From Ignatzschineria ureiclastica (GTDB lineage Bacteria > Pseudomonadota > Gammaproteobacteria > Cardiobacteriales > Wohlfahrtiimonadaceae), in NCBI RefSeq assembly GCF_003121845.1, contig NZ_QEWQ01000001.1, forward strand, positions 372,001 through 436,000: a stretch of 64,000 nt of DNA, read 5' to 3'. The position numbers and the translations under genes are program-made. A model generated the notes under the pieces. It did no database searches. It had not been told where the DNA came from and was given only the letters and a program-made list of their open reading frames with translations. Below, piece after piece: positions 7,121-16,496 of this stretch; position 1 is the stretch's first letter, and every line of letters starts with the position of its first letter.

Positions 7121-8164
7121 GGATGCCATTAAAGCACCTACCGATAGACGTTGGCAAAATGGCGCATTGACGCTTGCCCAAATCGGTTGAAACTCTTCGC
7201 TTTCGCTACCAGACTCTAACTCATCAATGGTTGCGGCATGAATTAAAAAGAGTTGTTCAGGAAATGGTAATGTGGTTTTCTTTACTCGATTGAGCGCTTG
7301 TGCTCCTTGATTACTGAAACAGCGCCCCATAATCCCAGTCCAATGTGCTGTTAAGATCGTATCATATTCATTACCTGATAAGATCTTATCCGCTTCTACC
7401 TCTGTTAAGCCACTCTCCGGCGTTAACATAAAGGCTGTACCAATCCCAACACCATCAGCGCCTTGGATAATCAACGAAGCGAAAGAAGATTTATTATATA
7501 CACCACCAGACACAATAAAAGGCTGCTCAAGCACTTGATTCGCTTGTGTCACTAATGTTGAAGCACTGAAACTATGCCGTTGAGGATCACCAACAAAAGT
7601 ACCGCGCATTCCCCCTGATTCACTGCCTTGCAACAGGTGAATATCTACCTCTTTCTCTTCCCAAAGCAATGCTTCAACCATATGTGTTGAATGCCCCATA
7701 ATCTTAATGCCGGCATCTTTGAGGAGCGCAATATTGGTTTCATCAGGAATACCAAAAGAGAAACTTACCACAGCCACTTCCATCTCAATCAAAATATCGA
7801 TGAGATCCTCAATCGGAGATAGCTCCCAAGCCTCAGTATTGAGCGCATCCACTTCAAGTTGCGCCGCACCCGCAAAACCTTCAATCGCTTTTATCGCCGC
7901 TTGATAACGAGATTCGGCAAGCTCATGCTTATTCGCGATCAGCAGATTCACGCCAAAAGGCTTTTCCGTTAATGCCCTCACTGCTTCAATCTCATGTTGT
8001 AGGGCTTCCGGTGTTAGCAATCCACCTGCAATCATCCCCAGCCCACCTTCATTTGAAATAGCGGCCACTAATTCTGTAGAATCCCCATGATAGAGCGGTA
8101 CTTGCACAATAGGATACTCAATACCGAGTAATTGGGGTAATTTTGCAGGTTTTTTAATAGTCAT
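7109..8164 (-). CDS. Nitronate monooxygenase-like flavoprotein
   Basis: NAD(P)H-dependent flavin oxidoreductase of the nitronate monooxygenase / 2-nitropropane dioxygenase family, a TIM barrel that binds FMN. Recognisable parts are the N-terminal LGIEYPIVQVPLYHG, GGLGMIAGG, the KIMGHSTHMVEA strand, the glycine-rich GSESGGMRG flavin-phosphate loop and VSGGVY followed by GADGVGIGTAFMLTPES near the C-terminus. At 351 residues it has the family length. The family detoxifies alkyl nitronates; FabK-type enoyl-ACP reductases are close relatives, and the exact substrate cannot be decided. Its ATG overlaps the tatD stop by one base (TAATG), so the two are translationally coupled. Confidence 0.82.
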   Translation of the reverse strand: MTIKKPAKLPQLLGIEYPIVQVPLYHGDSTELVAAISNEGGLGMIAGGLLTPEALQHEIEAVRALTEKPFGVNLLIANKHELAESRYQAAIKAIEGFAGAAQLEVDALNTEAWELSPIEDLIDILIEMEVAVVSFSFGIPDETNIALLKDAGIKIMGHSTHMVEALLWEEKEVDIHLLQGSESGGMRGTFVGDPQRHSFSASTLVTQANQVLEQPFIVSGGVYNKSSFASLIIQGADGVGIGTAFMLTPESGLTEVEADKILSGNEYDTILTAHWTGIMGRCFSNQGAQALNRVKKTTLPFPEQLFLIHAATIDELESGSESEEFQPIWASVNAPFCQRLSVGALMASLVN

Positions 8165-8937
8165 TACAGCTCCAAATTAAATAGTTGAACTACATTCTCT
8201 GTGGTTATCTTAGCAAGATCTTCAAGTGTGAGCGATCTTTGTTGCGCAATTGATTGGGCAATTTGATAGAGATCTTCAGGATAATGCATCTCTCCTTTTG
8301 TGCGGTAAGCCCCTACTTGATAAGGACCATCGGTTTCAAGTAGTAATCGAGAAAGCGGGATCTGCAATAAATTTTGCTGCATCCGTTTCGCTCGATGATA
8401 GGTAACCGCACCACCCATTCCAATATAATACCCTAAATCCATAATCTGCTCGAGCTGTTGTAAGCTCCCATTAAAGCTATGGAATACCCCTCTCACTGTG
8501 GGATAATGCCGAAGAATCTTTAATACCTGATCTACGGCCTTATAAGAGTGAATGATTAACGGAAGATTCAATGATTGTGCCAGCTCAACTTGTGCTTCAA
8601 AAACCATCAATTGCCTAGCCTTTTGAGTAATAAGCTCGTCCGTTGAAAAGTCAAGCCCACACTCACCAATCGCAATCGCTTGATGTTGAAGCAACGCGTC
8701 CGCCAATACTGCCTGCCAGCCATCAGAGATACTCGTCACATACCAAGGATGCACTCCAAAACCATTGTCTATCCCTTGATAGGCCGTCTTAAGCGATACT
8801 TGCGCCTCAATATCCGCAAGCCCCGTTCCTGGCACAATCCAACCGCTAATGCCTAACGATCGTGCTTTTGAGAGAATGTCTAATAAATTTTTATATAGCA
8901 GAGAATTGAGATGAATATGGGAATCTATCAATTGCAA
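8164..8937 (-). CDS. tatD: TatD-family metal-dependent hydrolase
   Basis: Amidohydrolase-fold DNase of the TatD family. Metal ligands are visible as DSHIHLN near the N-terminus, IGECGLDF (Glu), IIHSYKA (His), FHSFNGS (His) and LLETDGPY (Asp). The frame stays open to an ATG at 8985, but that ATG lacks a ribosome binding site and lies inside a 10-bp perfect inverted repeat. A TTG at 8937, preceded by AGAAGGA with an eight-base spacer, gives MQLIDSHIHL, matching the usual family N-terminus. It is therefore chosen (257 residues). The gene is coupled to the downstream flavoprotein gene by a one-base overlap. Confidence 0.88.
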   Translation of the reverse strand: MQLIDSHIHLNSLLYKNLLDILSKARSLGISGWIVPGTGLADIEAQVSLKTAYQGIDNGFGVHPWYVTSISDGWQAVLADALLQHQAIAIGECGLDFSTDELITQKARQLMVFEAQVELAQSLNLPLIIHSYKAVDQVLKILRHYPTVRGVFHSFNGSLQQLEQIMDLGYYIGMGGAVTYHRAKRMQQNLLQIPLSRLLLETDGPYQVGAYRTKGEMHYPEDLYQIAQSIAQQRSLTLEDLAKITTENVVQLFNLEL

Positions 8938-8962
8938 AAATAAGATCCTTCTAATGAGTCCC

Positions 8963-8988
8963 ATTGTGAAATAACATAATTTCACAAT
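8963..8988. repeat. 10-bp perfect inverted repeat at the tatD 5' end
   Basis: ATTGTGAAAT (8963-8972) and ATTTCACAAT (8979-8988) flank a six-base loop. On the minus strand it forms a hairpin that buries the ATG at 8985-8983 and ends about ten bases before the AGAAGGA used by the TTG start. It may modulate tatD expression or be the 3' hairpin of ygfB. Confidence 0.6.
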
Positions 8989-9036
8989 TTTAGATTAATA
9001 GCATTAATGAATTATCTTAATACCTTTGAATCTAGA

Positions 9037-9573
9037 TTAATGTACTTTAGGTTGATCCTTTAGATGAAAATAGAGCATCAAAGCACCTACTCGGACAAAT
9101 TCAACGAGCTCTTCTACTGCTAAACGATCCTCTTCTGAGGCGAGATCACCCATCACACTTTCAACATCTAAAGATGAAAATTCAATCACATAACGAATAA
9201 AATCCCGACCATCCTCATCAAGCCCTTTGTAGAGTTCACTTGAGAGACCAAAGCCATAACTAAAACCATAGCACCAACTGATAAAGCCTTCGATACGCTC
9301 TTTAAGATGATCCTCTTCAGCGATCAAAAGCCGCAGATTAAACTCCGTTGAATCCATCTCAGCAACAGTCTTTTCATAGAGAATTTTAAGAATCTCTTCA
9401 TTAAGAGGTTGATTACCCTCTTGAATACGATGAAGCTCTTGCATCCAATCTTGGAAATGATCAAATGAAGTTCCACATAAAAGCGCCACTAAAATACCCT
9501 GAGCTTCAGCTAAATTGAGCCCTTCAAATTGTGACTGTAAGAGATCATAAGTGATCGCGGGTGCTTCTTGCAT
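9037..9573 (-). CDS. ygfB: UPF0149 family protein (YgfB-like)
   Basis: Small acidic all-helical protein of the UPF0149/YgfB-YecA family, 178 residues, without the C-terminal SEC-C zinc motif of YecA. Typical stretches are the N-terminal EAQGILVALLCG and the central ISWCYGFSYGFGL followed by a conserved DGRDFIRYV. In Pseudomonas, a YgfB relative acts as a regulator; the function here is unknown. GGGAG six bases before the ATG supports the start. It lies between hupB and tatD on the same strand, with a strong terminator separating it from hupB. Confidence 0.85.
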   Translation of the reverse strand: MQEAPAITYDLLQSQFEGLNLAEAQGILVALLCGTSFDHFQDWMQELHRIQEGNQPLNEEILKILYEKTVAEMDSTEFNLRLLIAEEDHLKERIEGFISWCYGFSYGFGLSSELYKGLDEDGRDFIRYVIEFSSLDVESVMGDLASEEDRLAVEELVEFVRVGALMLYFHLKDQPKVH

Positions 9574-9701
9574 TCTTTACTCCCAAATTCAATAGTGTCA
9601 ATCAATAGTATTAAAACGTTCTATTATAGCGATATAGCCCTTAATAGACTATCGGTAAACAGAAGAAATTCACGCTAAAATTTACCCATAAATTACTCAT
9701 G

Positions 9702-9735
9702 AAAAAAGGCTTTAGTACAAATGCACTAAAACCTT
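9702..9735 (-). terminator. Strong terminator of hupB
   Basis: On the minus strand an 11-bp stem (9725-9735 with 9706-9716, one G-U pair, eight-base loop) is followed by six T residues. This is a typical rho-independent terminator immediately after hupB. Confidence 0.9.
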
Positions 9736-9763
9736 CTAAATTTTGGATAAGAATGAAAAAAAC

Positions 9764-10042
9764 TTACTTATTTACAGACTCACGTAATCCTTTACCTGCT
9801 TTAAATGCTGGAACACGTGACGCTTTGATTTGAATAGTTTTTTCAGGGTTACGTGGGTCACGACCAACACGAGCTGCACGATCGCGCACAGTGAAAGTAC
9901 CGAAACCAATTAAAGTGACGCTGTCGCCTTTTGCAAGCGCTTCAGTAATTGTTTCCATTACTGCTTCAACTGCTTTCGCAGAAGCTACTTTCGTCATTTC
10001 CGTTTTTTCTGCTACTGCAGCAATCAATTCAGTTTTGTTCAT
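9764..10042 (-). CDS. hupB: DNA-binding protein HU
   Basis: Histone-like nucleoid protein that bends DNA as a dimer. The 92 residues match HU throughout: [14 protein letters not shown] at the start, the [21 protein letters not shown] arm with the DNA-intercalating Pro, and the ending [14 protein letters not shown]. The ribosome binding site AGGA is eight bases before the ATG. It lies just downstream of lon on the same strand, the arrangement found in enteric bacteria. It has its own strong promoter, with palindromes in the spacer and leader, and its own terminator, so it is likely made at high level independently of lon. Confidence 0.97.
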   Translation of the reverse strand: MNKTELIAAVAEKTEMTKVASAKAVEAVMETITEALAKGDSVTLIGFGTFTVRDRAARVGRDPRNPEKTIQIKASRVPAFKAGKGLRESVNK

Positions 10043-10111
10043 AAAATTTTTCCTACTTTTTAATAAAACATGTGATTTGCACCGATTTTTAGTGCTTATG
10101 TCTAATCAAAC

Positions 10112-10126
10112 TAACAAAATTTGTTA
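10112..10126. promoter_or_regulatory. Perfect 7-1-7 palindrome in the hupB leader
   Basis: TAACAAAATTTGTTA at 10112-10126 is symmetric about its central base. It lies shortly downstream of the predicted hupB transcription start and could be an operator or a small leader hairpin. Confidence 0.45.
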
Positions 10127-10138
10127 ATTCTGTATAGT

Positions 10139-10167
10139 TTTATACGTCCGTATAGCCAGCAAGTCAA
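10139..10167 (-). promoter_or_regulatory. Strong sigma-70 promoter of hupB with spacer palindrome
   Basis: On the minus strand TTGACT (10167-10162), a 17-base spacer and TATAAA (10144-10139) form a near-consensus promoter about 100 bases before hupB. A 14-base inverted repeat, TATACG-TC-CGTATA (10141-10154), overlaps the -10 box and spacer. That is the position of a typical operator. Confidence 0.75.
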
Positions 10168-10172
10168 GTATT

Positions 10173-12623
10173 TCAATGTGTTTTCGCACTATTTTTGATC
10201 TTATCTTGATCTTCATTCACTAAGCTAAAGCTACTAAAACGCTCCCAGCTATCCGCTCTTGTAAGTGATTGAGTCAAGGCATAATCCACGACTTCATCAA
10301 ATATTTTCACAGGAATTATCTCTAATGCTGTTAAAACATTATCAGGTACATCTTCTAAATCTTTTAAATTCTCTTCTGGGATTAATACCGTTCTAATTCC
10401 GGCGCGTTCTGCCGCAATCAGTTTCTCTTTTAATCCACCGATAATCAAAACGTGACCGCGAAGTGTGATTTCACCCGTCATGGCAATATCTGAACGGATT
10501 GGCACCCCTAAAAGCGCTGAGAGAATCGCCAATGTAATCGCTGCCCCTGCGCTTGGACCATCTTTCGGTACCGCTCCTTCCGGTGCATGAACATGGATAT
10601 CCCATTTCTTATAGAAGTCTTCTGGTAAACCATAGAGATTGCTACGCGCACGAATGACTGTTAGCGCAGTTCTCACAGACTCTTTCATGACATCGCCAAG
10701 GCTACCCGTTGCGATGAGTTCACCTTTACCCGGCACTAATTGCACTTCAATCCCTAAGAGATCACCGCCCACTTGTGTCCAAGCAAGACCATTCACATAA
10801 CCAATTTCATGGGCATCTTCCTTAATACCATGACGATATTTCGTTGCACCCAGATAATGTTTAATCCGCTCAGGCGTAACCACTTCCCCTTGCCGATTTT
10901 TATCTTTGGCAAGCAGACGCTCTTTAATAAATTTCCGGCAAATCGTATTTAACTCTCGATTTAAATTCCGAACACCCGCTTCTTTTGTGTAGTGATTAAT
11001 CAAAAAGAGTAGCCCTTCATCTGTAAAGCGAATCTCTTCTTTTGAGAGCTTATTCTCTTTATAGCACTCCGGTACAAGATGCTCTTTAGCAATCGCTAAC
11101 TTTTCAAGCTCGGTATAACTTGAGAGCTCAATAATGTCCATTCGATCTCGAAGTGGGCCGGGAATATTGTAGCTATTCGCTGTGGCAATAAACATCACTT
11201 CAGAGAGATCGATATCCACATCGAGATAATGATCATTGAAGTTACTATTTTGCTCTGGATCAAGCACCTCTAATAATGCATCTGCAGGATCGCCTTTATG
11301 GGTACTCCCTGTTTTATCAAGCTCATCGAGTAGAATCAGTGGATTTTTCGTCTTCGCTTTTGTTAAAAGCTGGACTAATTTCCCCGGCATTGCGCCAATA
11401 TAAGTCCGGCGATGACCACGAATTTCCGCTTCATCATTCACACCGCCTAAACTCATACGCATAAATTCTCGCCCCGTCGCTTCGGCAATCGAACGCGCAA
11501 GCGATGTTTTACCCACGCCCGGAGGCCCGATAAAGCAGAGGATATCCCCTTTTTTACTTTTGGTATGACTGATCACTGCTAAATGATCGAGAATATGATC
11601 TTTTACTTTCGTTAAGCCGGAATGATCTTTATCTAAAGTCTTCTTCGCCGTTGCTAAACCATAACGTAAGCGAGAACGCTCATTCCAAGGCATTTTGAGT
11701 AACCAATCGATATAAGTGCGAGACACTGTGCCTTCTGCAGACATTGTCGGCATCGATTTCAAACGTTTTACTTCATTTAAGGCTTTCTCTTCCGCATCAA
11801 GGGGCATCTTCGCCGCTCGAATCTTCTCTTCAAGCTCTTCTAACTCAGAAAGCCCAGAATCACTCAATTCATCAAGCTCTTTATTGATCGCTTTGATCTG
11901 CTCATTGAGATAATATTCCCGCTGATTTTTGCTAATTTGCGTCTGCACCAAACCGTGAATACGGCGCTGAAGATCGATAATATTGAGCTCAACCGTTAAA
12001 CTATGAATCAACGCATCCGCTGCGCCACCGAGCTCATCTTCTGCTAAAATCGCCTGTTTTTTCTCCACACTCATCGGAATTTCTGTGGCAAGCTTCATTA
12101 CAAGCGGATAGAGCGTCCGATCTTCTAGTAACAATTCCGGTGTTAATTGTTTAATCTGCGCATTTTCTAACAGTTTTTTGACCAATTTTTCAAAGGTTAA
12201 GACATAAACCTCTTTCTCTGCTAAGGAGAGATGATCTTCAAAAGGTGCAAGTTCATACTGCCCCATCACAAAATCATAAACATAACCTTCACTATTTTCA
12301 TATACAAGCGCTTTAGTGGATTTTAGTTTAACGCGCTCAATCGCTTCTACAGATACTTGATACGAGCCCCCTTTTGAAAGCTTACTCGATACAACGCGCA
12401 CCACAACACCGGTGTGATAGACTGAATCCATTGTGATCGATTCATCATCAGGATCTTTTAAACTCATTAAGAGCACCCGATGATCGACTTCAACCGCCAT
12501 CTCTAAAGCACCGATAGAGAGCGGCCGCCCCACTAATAATGGCGTTTTAGTTCCCGGAAATACCACTAAATCCCGCAGTGCAAGAATGGGTAGTTCCGCA
12601 TATTGATTCTTTTTTTGAGACAT
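10173..12623 (-). CDS. lon: Lon protease (ATP-dependent)
   Basis: Hexameric AAA+ serine protease that degrades damaged and regulatory proteins. Domains in order: N-terminal LON substrate-binding domain (residues about 10-200), coiled coil, AAA+ module with Walker [10 protein letters not shown] and Walker B LLDELDK, and the C-terminal protease. The catalytic Ser691 lies in PKDGPSAG, and the partner Lys734 in GGLKEK. At 816 residues it is slightly longer than the E. coli enzyme, mainly through its C-terminus. It is divergent from uvrB and directly upstream of hupB. No clpX or clpP is in the window. Confidence 0.97.
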   Translation of the reverse strand: MSQKKNQYAELPILALRDLVVFPGTKTPLLVGRPLSIGALEMAVEVDHRVLLMSLKDPDDESITMDSVYHTGVVVRVVSSKLSKGGSYQVSVEAIERVKLKSTKALVYENSEGYVYDFVMGQYELAPFEDHLSLAEKEVYVLTFEKLVKKLLENAQIKQLTPELLLEDRTLYPLVMKLATEIPMSVEKKQAILAEDELGGAADALIHSLTVELNIIDLQRRIHGLVQTQISKNQREYYLNEQIKAINKELDELSDSGLSELEELEEKIRAAKMPLDAEEKALNEVKRLKSMPTMSAEGTVSRTYIDWLLKMPWNERSRLRYGLATAKKTLDKDHSGLTKVKDHILDHLAVISHTKSKKGDILCFIGPPGVGKTSLARSIAEATGREFMRMSLGGVNDEAEIRGHRRTYIGAMPGKLVQLLTKAKTKNPLILLDELDKTGSTHKGDPADALLEVLDPEQNSNFNDHYLDVDIDLSEVMFIATANSYNIPGPLRDRMDIIELSSYTELEKLAIAKEHLVPECYKENKLSKEEIRFTDEGLLFLINHYTKEAGVRNLNRELNTICRKFIKERLLAKDKNRQGEVVTPERIKHYLGATKYRHGIKEDAHEIGYVNGLAWTQVGGDLLGIEVQLVPGKGELIATGSLGDVMKESVRTALTVIRARSNLYGLPEDFYKKWDIHVHAPEGAVPKDGPSAGAAITLAILSALLGVPIRSDIAMTGEITLRGHVLIIGGLKEKLIAAERAGIRTVLIPEENLKDLEDVPDNVLTALEIIPVKIFDEVVDYALTQSLTRADSWERFSSFSLVNEDQDKIKNSAKTH

Positions 12624-12710
12624 CTCTGTTTTATCTCCGATCTTTTATAATTTTATAGGGCGTTTGTTATTGACTCTTAAGATCTTAACACCTAACAGCC
12701 TTTGATAGAA

Positions 12711-12723
12711 GTTATGCTATAGT
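12711..12723 (+). promoter_or_regulatory. Extended -10 promoter candidate for uvrB
   Basis: TGC followed by TATAGT (12718-12723) forms an extended -10 element about 85 bases before the uvrB start; no good -35 box is present. No obvious LexA-type operator is seen between lon and uvrB. Confidence 0.4.
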
Positions 12724-12806
12724 AGCCTTTTAACATTCGCTTTTATATTTCCTATCTCATTTTTTACAATATTTCTTTCAATATCTTATAGATAATCGAG
12801 TTTAAT

Positions 12807-14849
12807 ATGGTGTCAGATCCAATCAATTTCAAGATTTCTACCCACTATTCTCCCGCCGGGGATCAACCTAAAGCGATTGAAGCTTTAACTGAGGGACTAG
12901 AGGACGGGCTTGCCTATCAAACATTGCTTGGTGTAACAGGTTCCGGCAAGACCTTTACTATGGCCAATGTGATTCAAAACACTCAAAGGCCTGCGATTAT
13001 TCTTGCACCCAATAAAACGCTAGCAGCACAGCTCTATGGCGAAATGAAAGAATTTTTCCCCAATAATGCCGTAGAGTATTTCGTCTCCTATTATGATTAT
13101 TATCAGCCTGAAGCTTATGTGCCGGCCTCCGATACCTTTATTGAAAAGGATGCCTCAGTCAATGATCATATCGAACAGATGCGGCTCTCCGCCACTAAAG
13201 CGATCTTAGAGCGTCCTGACACCATTATTGTCGCCACCGTTTCTGCAATTTATGGACTCGGAGACAAGGATCACTATATGAGTATGATCCTTCACGTCAC
13301 AAAAGGAGAAAGAATCGATCAGAGGGTGATTATCCAACGTTTAGTGGAATTGCAATATACACGTAATGATACCGTCCTTGAGCGCGGAAACTTTCGGGTT
13401 CGCGGGGAAATTATCGATATCTTCCCGGCAGAGAGTGAACGAGATGCAGTGAGAATTGAGCTCTTTGATGATGAAATTGAGAATCTCTCCTACTTTGATC
13501 CGCTCACAGGTCACGTCTCACGTTCTGTAACTCGCTTAACTGTCTATCCTTCAAGCCACTATGTGACTCCAAAAGATCGACTCTTAACCGCGGTTGATGA
13601 GATCAAAGTAGAATTAAGTGAGCGCCTAGAAGAGCTTCGTGCCGACAATAAATTATTAGAAGCACAGCGAATCGAACAGCGCACTAAATTTGATATCGAG
13701 ATGATGATTGAGTTAGGTTACTGCCAAGGAATTGAGAACTACTCGCGCTATCTCTCCGGTCGTAACCCCGGAGAACCGCCACCTACGCTCTTTGATTATC
13801 TACCCGAGAATGCCATTTTATTTGTGGATGAATCTCACGTCTCCATTCCGCAAGTCGGTGCAATGTATAAAGGGGATCGCTCCCGTAAAGAGACCCTTGT
13901 CAATTATGGATTTAGACTGCCCTCTGCCCTTGATAACCGTCCGTTACGCTTTGAAGAATTTGAAGCATTAATGCCACAAACGATTTTTGTGTCGGCCACA
14001 CCAAGTACTTATGAAGCGGAACACGCGGATCAAGTGGTCGAACAAGTGGTTCGCCCAACCGGCTTACTCGATCCTATTGTTGAAGTTCGCCCGGCAGATA
14101 CCCAAATTGATGATCTCTTCTCTGAAATTGCCCTAAGAACGGAAAAAGGGGAACGAGTATTAGTGACCACTTTAACCAAAAAAATGTCCGAAGATCTCAC
14201 TGAATTTCTCACGGAACATCAGGTCAAAGTGCGCTATCTCCATTCTGATATTGATACTGTTGAGCGAATGGAAATTATTCGAGATCTACGTTTAGGCGTT
14301 TTTGATGTCTTAGTTGGGATTAACCTTTTACGTGAGGGATTAGATATTCCCGAAGTCTCCTTAGTGGCGATTTTAGATGCAGATAAAGAGGGTTTTCTAC
14401 GCTCAGAGCGCTCATTAATCCAAACCATCGGCCGAGCAGCTCGAAATGCCGAGGGAAAAGCGATTCTCTACGGGAATAAGATCACCAAAGCGATGCGCTA
14501 CGCCATTGATGAAACAGAGCGCCGGCGCAAGCTTCAAGAGGAATTTAATACTACGCATAACATCACGCCACAAACCATTCGTAAAGCGGTTCAAGATGTG
14601 ATGTACGATGCCCGAGATAGCACTCCTAAACAGGAATATCTCAAAGAATATCGGGGTAAATTAATTGTCGATGAAAAAGCGATTAAGCAAGAAGAAGCCT
14701 TCAGAGCAAATCCGAAATTATTGGCAAAACACTTACGACAATTAGAGAAAGCAATGCTCAATCACGCGCAAAACCTTGAATTTGAGGAAGCCGCGCGAGT
14801 TCGAGATGAGATCGAAGATCTTAAACGTCATCTACTTGAACTCTCATAA
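12807..14849 (+). CDS. uvrB: UvrABC system protein B
   Basis: Damage-verification helicase of nucleotide excision repair. Walker A is [11 protein letters not shown] near the N-terminus. The beta-hairpin that probes damaged DNA is visible as [12 protein letters not shown]. Helicase motifs include [11 protein letters not shown] and the C-terminal QTIGRAARN. The final 40 residues form the UVR motif that binds UvrC ([17 protein letters not shown]). At 680 residues it has the family length. It is divergently transcribed from lon; proC follows on the same strand after a 128-base gap. uvrA and uvrC are not in the window. Confidence 0.97.
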   Translation: MVSDPINFKISTHYSPAGDQPKAIEALTEGLEDGLAYQTLLGVTGSGKTFTMANVIQNTQRPAIILAPNKTLAAQLYGEMKEFFPNNAVEYFVSYYDYYQPEAYVPASDTFIEKDASVNDHIEQMRLSATKAILERPDTIIVATVSAIYGLGDKDHYMSMILHVTKGERIDQRVIIQRLVELQYTRNDTVLERGNFRVRGEIIDIFPAESERDAVRIELFDDEIENLSYFDPLTGHVSRSVTRLTVYPSSHYVTPKDRLLTAVDEIKVELSERLEELRADNKLLEAQRIEQRTKFDIEMMIELGYCQGIENYSRYLSGRNPGEPPPTLFDYLPENAILFVDESHVSIPQVGAMYKGDRSRKETLVNYGFRLPSALDNRPLRFEEFEALMPQTIFVSATPSTYEAEHADQVVEQVVRPTGLLDPIVEVRPADTQIDDLFSEIALRTEKGERVLVTTLTKKMSEDLTEFLTEHQVKVRYLHSDIDTVERMEIIRDLRLGVFDVLVGINLLREGLDIPEVSLVAILDADKEGFLRSERSLIQTIGRAARNAEGKAILYGNKITKAMRYAIDETERRRKLQEEFNTTHNITPQTIRKAVQDVMYDARDSTPKQEYLKEYRGKLIVDEKAIKQEEAFRANPKLLAKHLRQLEKAMLNHAQNLEFEEAARVRDEIEDLKRHLLELS

Positions 14850-14977
14850 TCAATGATGCTCCTCAAGCGATCATTAAATAGATCGTTGCAGTCATATAGA
14901 AAGATATCTAGATAGAAAGAATAGAGATACAAAAAATAGAATTTAAAATAGATACCCAAAACAGATAAGGATTTTCT

Positions 14978-15811
14978 ATGCGTTATAAAATTGGTTTTAT
15001 CGGCGGCGGGAATATGTCCCAAGCAATTCTCTCAGGTCTTACCGCCAAGGGTTCCCCTTATGAGCTCTATGTATGTGATCGTAATGAGAATAAACGTCAT
15101 TTCTTTATGGAAACACTCGGCGTTCAGGCGACTCACGATTATCGAGAATTTATCGAAACAGTAGATGTGATTGTCTTAGCAATCAAACCACAAGGTTTTC
15201 CGGCGTTATTGGCGGAACTTAAACCGCTTATTAAGCCCCATCAACTGATTCTCTCTATCGCCGCTGGCATCCCGATTGAAGCGATTGCGCGGGGTTTAGG
15301 GCAAGCAGACAATCAAATTGCGATCGTCCGCGCAATGCCCAATACGCCATCTTCCATTGGCTTAGGTGCAACGGGGCTTTATGGGAATAGAGCAACGAAT
15401 GATACACAAAAAGCCATTGTTTCAACGCTCTTTGAGAGCTGTGGCGTCATTACTTGGCTTCAATCTGAAGCATTGATTTCGGCGGTTGTAGCGGTGTCGG
15501 GCTCAAGTCCTGCTTACTTCTTCTACATTATGGATATTATGGCAAAAGTGGGCGAATCAATGGGATTAGATCCTGAAAGTAGTTTGATCTTAACCCAACA
15601 AGCAATGCTCGGCGCTGCTCGATATAGTCAAGAAGCAGGTATCCCTCTTGATACACTCAAGAAAAATGTTATGTCCCCTAAAGGCACCACAGAACAAGCC
15701 GTCTTTAGCCTTGAGAGAGATCATCTCGATGAGGTTTTACAACGTGCAATGCAAGCCGCTTACGATCGAGATCAAGTACTCTCAAAAGAGATTGGTGATA
15801 CGATTGTCTAA
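14978..15811 (+). CDS. proC: Pyrroline-5-carboxylate reductase
   Basis: Last step of proline synthesis: NAD(P)H-dependent reduction of pyrroline-5-carboxylate. The Rossmann loop GFIGGGNMSQAIL is at residues 5-17. AIKPQ, RAMPNTPSSIGLGATGLYG and the C-terminal family signature from NVMSPKGTTEQAVFSLE complete the match. Length is 277 residues. AAGGA lies six bases before the ATG. A 685-base gap with the tandem repeat array separates it from yggT, although in many gammaproteobacteria proC and yggT are adjacent. The repeats therefore look inserted into an old gene pair. Confidence 0.95.
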   Translation: MRYKIGFIGGGNMSQAILSGLTAKGSPYELYVCDRNENKRHFFMETLGVQATHDYREFIETVDVIVLAIKPQGFPALLAELKPLIKPHQLILSIAAGIPIEAIARGLGQADNQIAIVRAMPNTPSSIGLGATGLYGNRATNDTQKAIVSTLFESCGVITWLQSEALISAVVAVSGSSPAYFFYIMDIMAKVGESMGLDPESSLILTQQAMLGAARYSQEAGIPLDTLKKNVMSPKGTTEQAVFSLERDHLDEVLQRAMQAAYDRDQVLSKEIGDTIV

Positions 15812-15824
15812 GTTCTAAACCATT

Positions 15825-15923
15825 CTAAAGCTGATTCACCGCCGGGGCGAATGATCCCGCTCTTGCCACAATCCCGCGCCGGCAGTTTGGGCACTCGTCA
15901 ATGCCGAAAGGTTCACAACACAT
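15825..15923 (-). CDS. Putative 32-residue Cys-rich micro-ORF in unit 1
   Basis: An ATG directly after an in-frame TAA opens a frame that starts MCCEPFGIDECPNCRRGI and continues through ARAGSFAPAV to a stop in the flank (32 residues). The CPNC pair and the preceding CC could bind a metal, like half a zinc ribbon. There is no ribosome binding site, and it lies inside a repeat. It is listed because unit 2 keeps the frame and the diverged copy near 7 kb preserves part of it. It may well be non-coding. Confidence 0.2.
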   Translation of the reverse strand: MCCEPFGIDECPNCRRGIVARAGSFAPAVNQL

Positions 15924-15933
15924 TTAATTGCAG

Positions 15934-16059
15934 ATGAAAAAAATTGATCCGGTTGAGAAGCTCTGTGCTTCTCACTTGCGAGCGCAGGATTTCTCTGGAA
16001 TTGCAGATATTCCCTCCCGCCACGAATTAACCTTCATTGGAAATAACTCTAAAGATTAA
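15934..16059 (+). CDS. Putative 41-residue micro-ORF in unit 1
   Basis: ATG at 15934 opens a 41-residue frame beginning MKKIDPVEKL and ending NNSKD, closed by TAA. An in-frame TAA lies seven bases before the ATG, and no clear ribosome binding site is present. The protein is not hydrophobic, so it does not look like a type I toxin. Unit 2 has the same frame without indels. The hairpin of the unit lies within codons 7-14. Function unknown; coding status doubtful. Confidence 0.2.
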   Translation: MKKIDPVEKLCASHLRAQDFSGIADIPSRHELTFIGNNSKD

Positions 16060-16149
16060 TCTCACCGCCGGGGCGAATGATCCCGTTCTTACCACAATCC
16101 CGCGCCGGCAGTTTGGGCACTCGTCAATGCCGAAAGGTTCACAACACAT
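16027..16149 (-). CDS. Putative 40-residue Cys-rich micro-ORF in unit 2
   Basis: Unit 2 counterpart of the reverse micro-ORF: it starts MCCEPFGIDECPNCRRGI, has V-for-A and T-for-A changes, and then reads past the unit boundary to end RVISNEG (40 residues). Same caveats: no ribosome binding site, repeat-borne. Confidence 0.2.
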   Translation of the reverse strand: MCCEPFGIDECPNCRRGIVVRTGSFAPAVRLIFRVISNEG

Positions 16150-16159
16150 TTAATTGCAG

Positions 16160-16285
16160 ATGAAAAAAATTGATCCGGTTGAGAAGCTCTATGCTTCTCA
16201 CTTGCGGGCGCAAGATTTCTCTGGAATTGCAAGCATTCCCTCCCGCCACGAATTAGCCTTCACTAGAAATAACTCAAAAGATTAA
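16160..16285 (+). CDS. Putative 41-residue micro-ORF in unit 2
   Basis: Copy of the forward micro-ORF with five residue changes (C11Y, D25S, T33A, I35T, G36R) against three synonymous ones. That ratio gives no sign of purifying selection between the two units. Length and stop position are conserved. Confidence 0.2.
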   Translation: MKKIDPVEKLYASHLRAQDFSGIASIPSRHELAFTRNNSKD

Positions 16286-16496
16286 TCTCACCGCCGGGGC
16301 GAATGATCCCGCTCTTGCCACAATCCCGCGCCGGCAGTGGTATGCTTCAATATCGAGATAAAATCATTAGACAATCGTCTAAAATCAGAAAAGTTTTCAG
16401 GCTTTTAATGAGAATACCTTATAATTGTGAGTAATCAGTGCATTTCTCTAGCAGAGATGCTCCCTCTCTTTTAACTACGAGGTTCATAGGACAACG

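Larger units (their letters stand above)
15836..16338. repeat. 226-bp tandem repeat array, 2.2 copies
   Basis: Unit 1 is at 15836-16061, unit 2 at 16062-16287, and a 51-base partial unit 3 at 16288-16338. Units 1 and 2 differ by 12 substitutions and no indels by eye, 11 of them transitions. The partial unit 3 matches unit 1 rather than unit 2. Each full unit contains an 8-bp perfect hairpin (TGAGAAGC...GCTTCTCA, five-base loop), a forward 41-residue ORF and a reverse ORF with Cys-Pro-Asn-Cys. A diverged inverted copy lies at about 6956-7098. Confidence 0.92.
15812..16496. other. 685-base proC-yggT gap holding the repeat array
   Basis: Filled mostly by the 226-bp tandem repeats (15836-16338). 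The remaining 158 bases before yggT are AT-rich and end with the yggT ribosome binding site AGGA. The array is richer in GC than the flanks and has no similarity to the neighbouring genes. Confidence 0.8.

Noticed and set aside
12624-12806. LexA box upstream of uvrB
   Set aside because: No CTGT-N8-ACAG-type match was found in the lon-uvrB gap.
15836-16338. CRISPR array
   Set aside because: The repeat is 226 bases with no spacers between units and no cas genes in the window.
15836-16338. Type I toxin-antitoxin tandem array
   Set aside because: Type I toxins are short hydrophobic peptides; both frames of the unit code for polar peptides, and no antisense promoter was seen.
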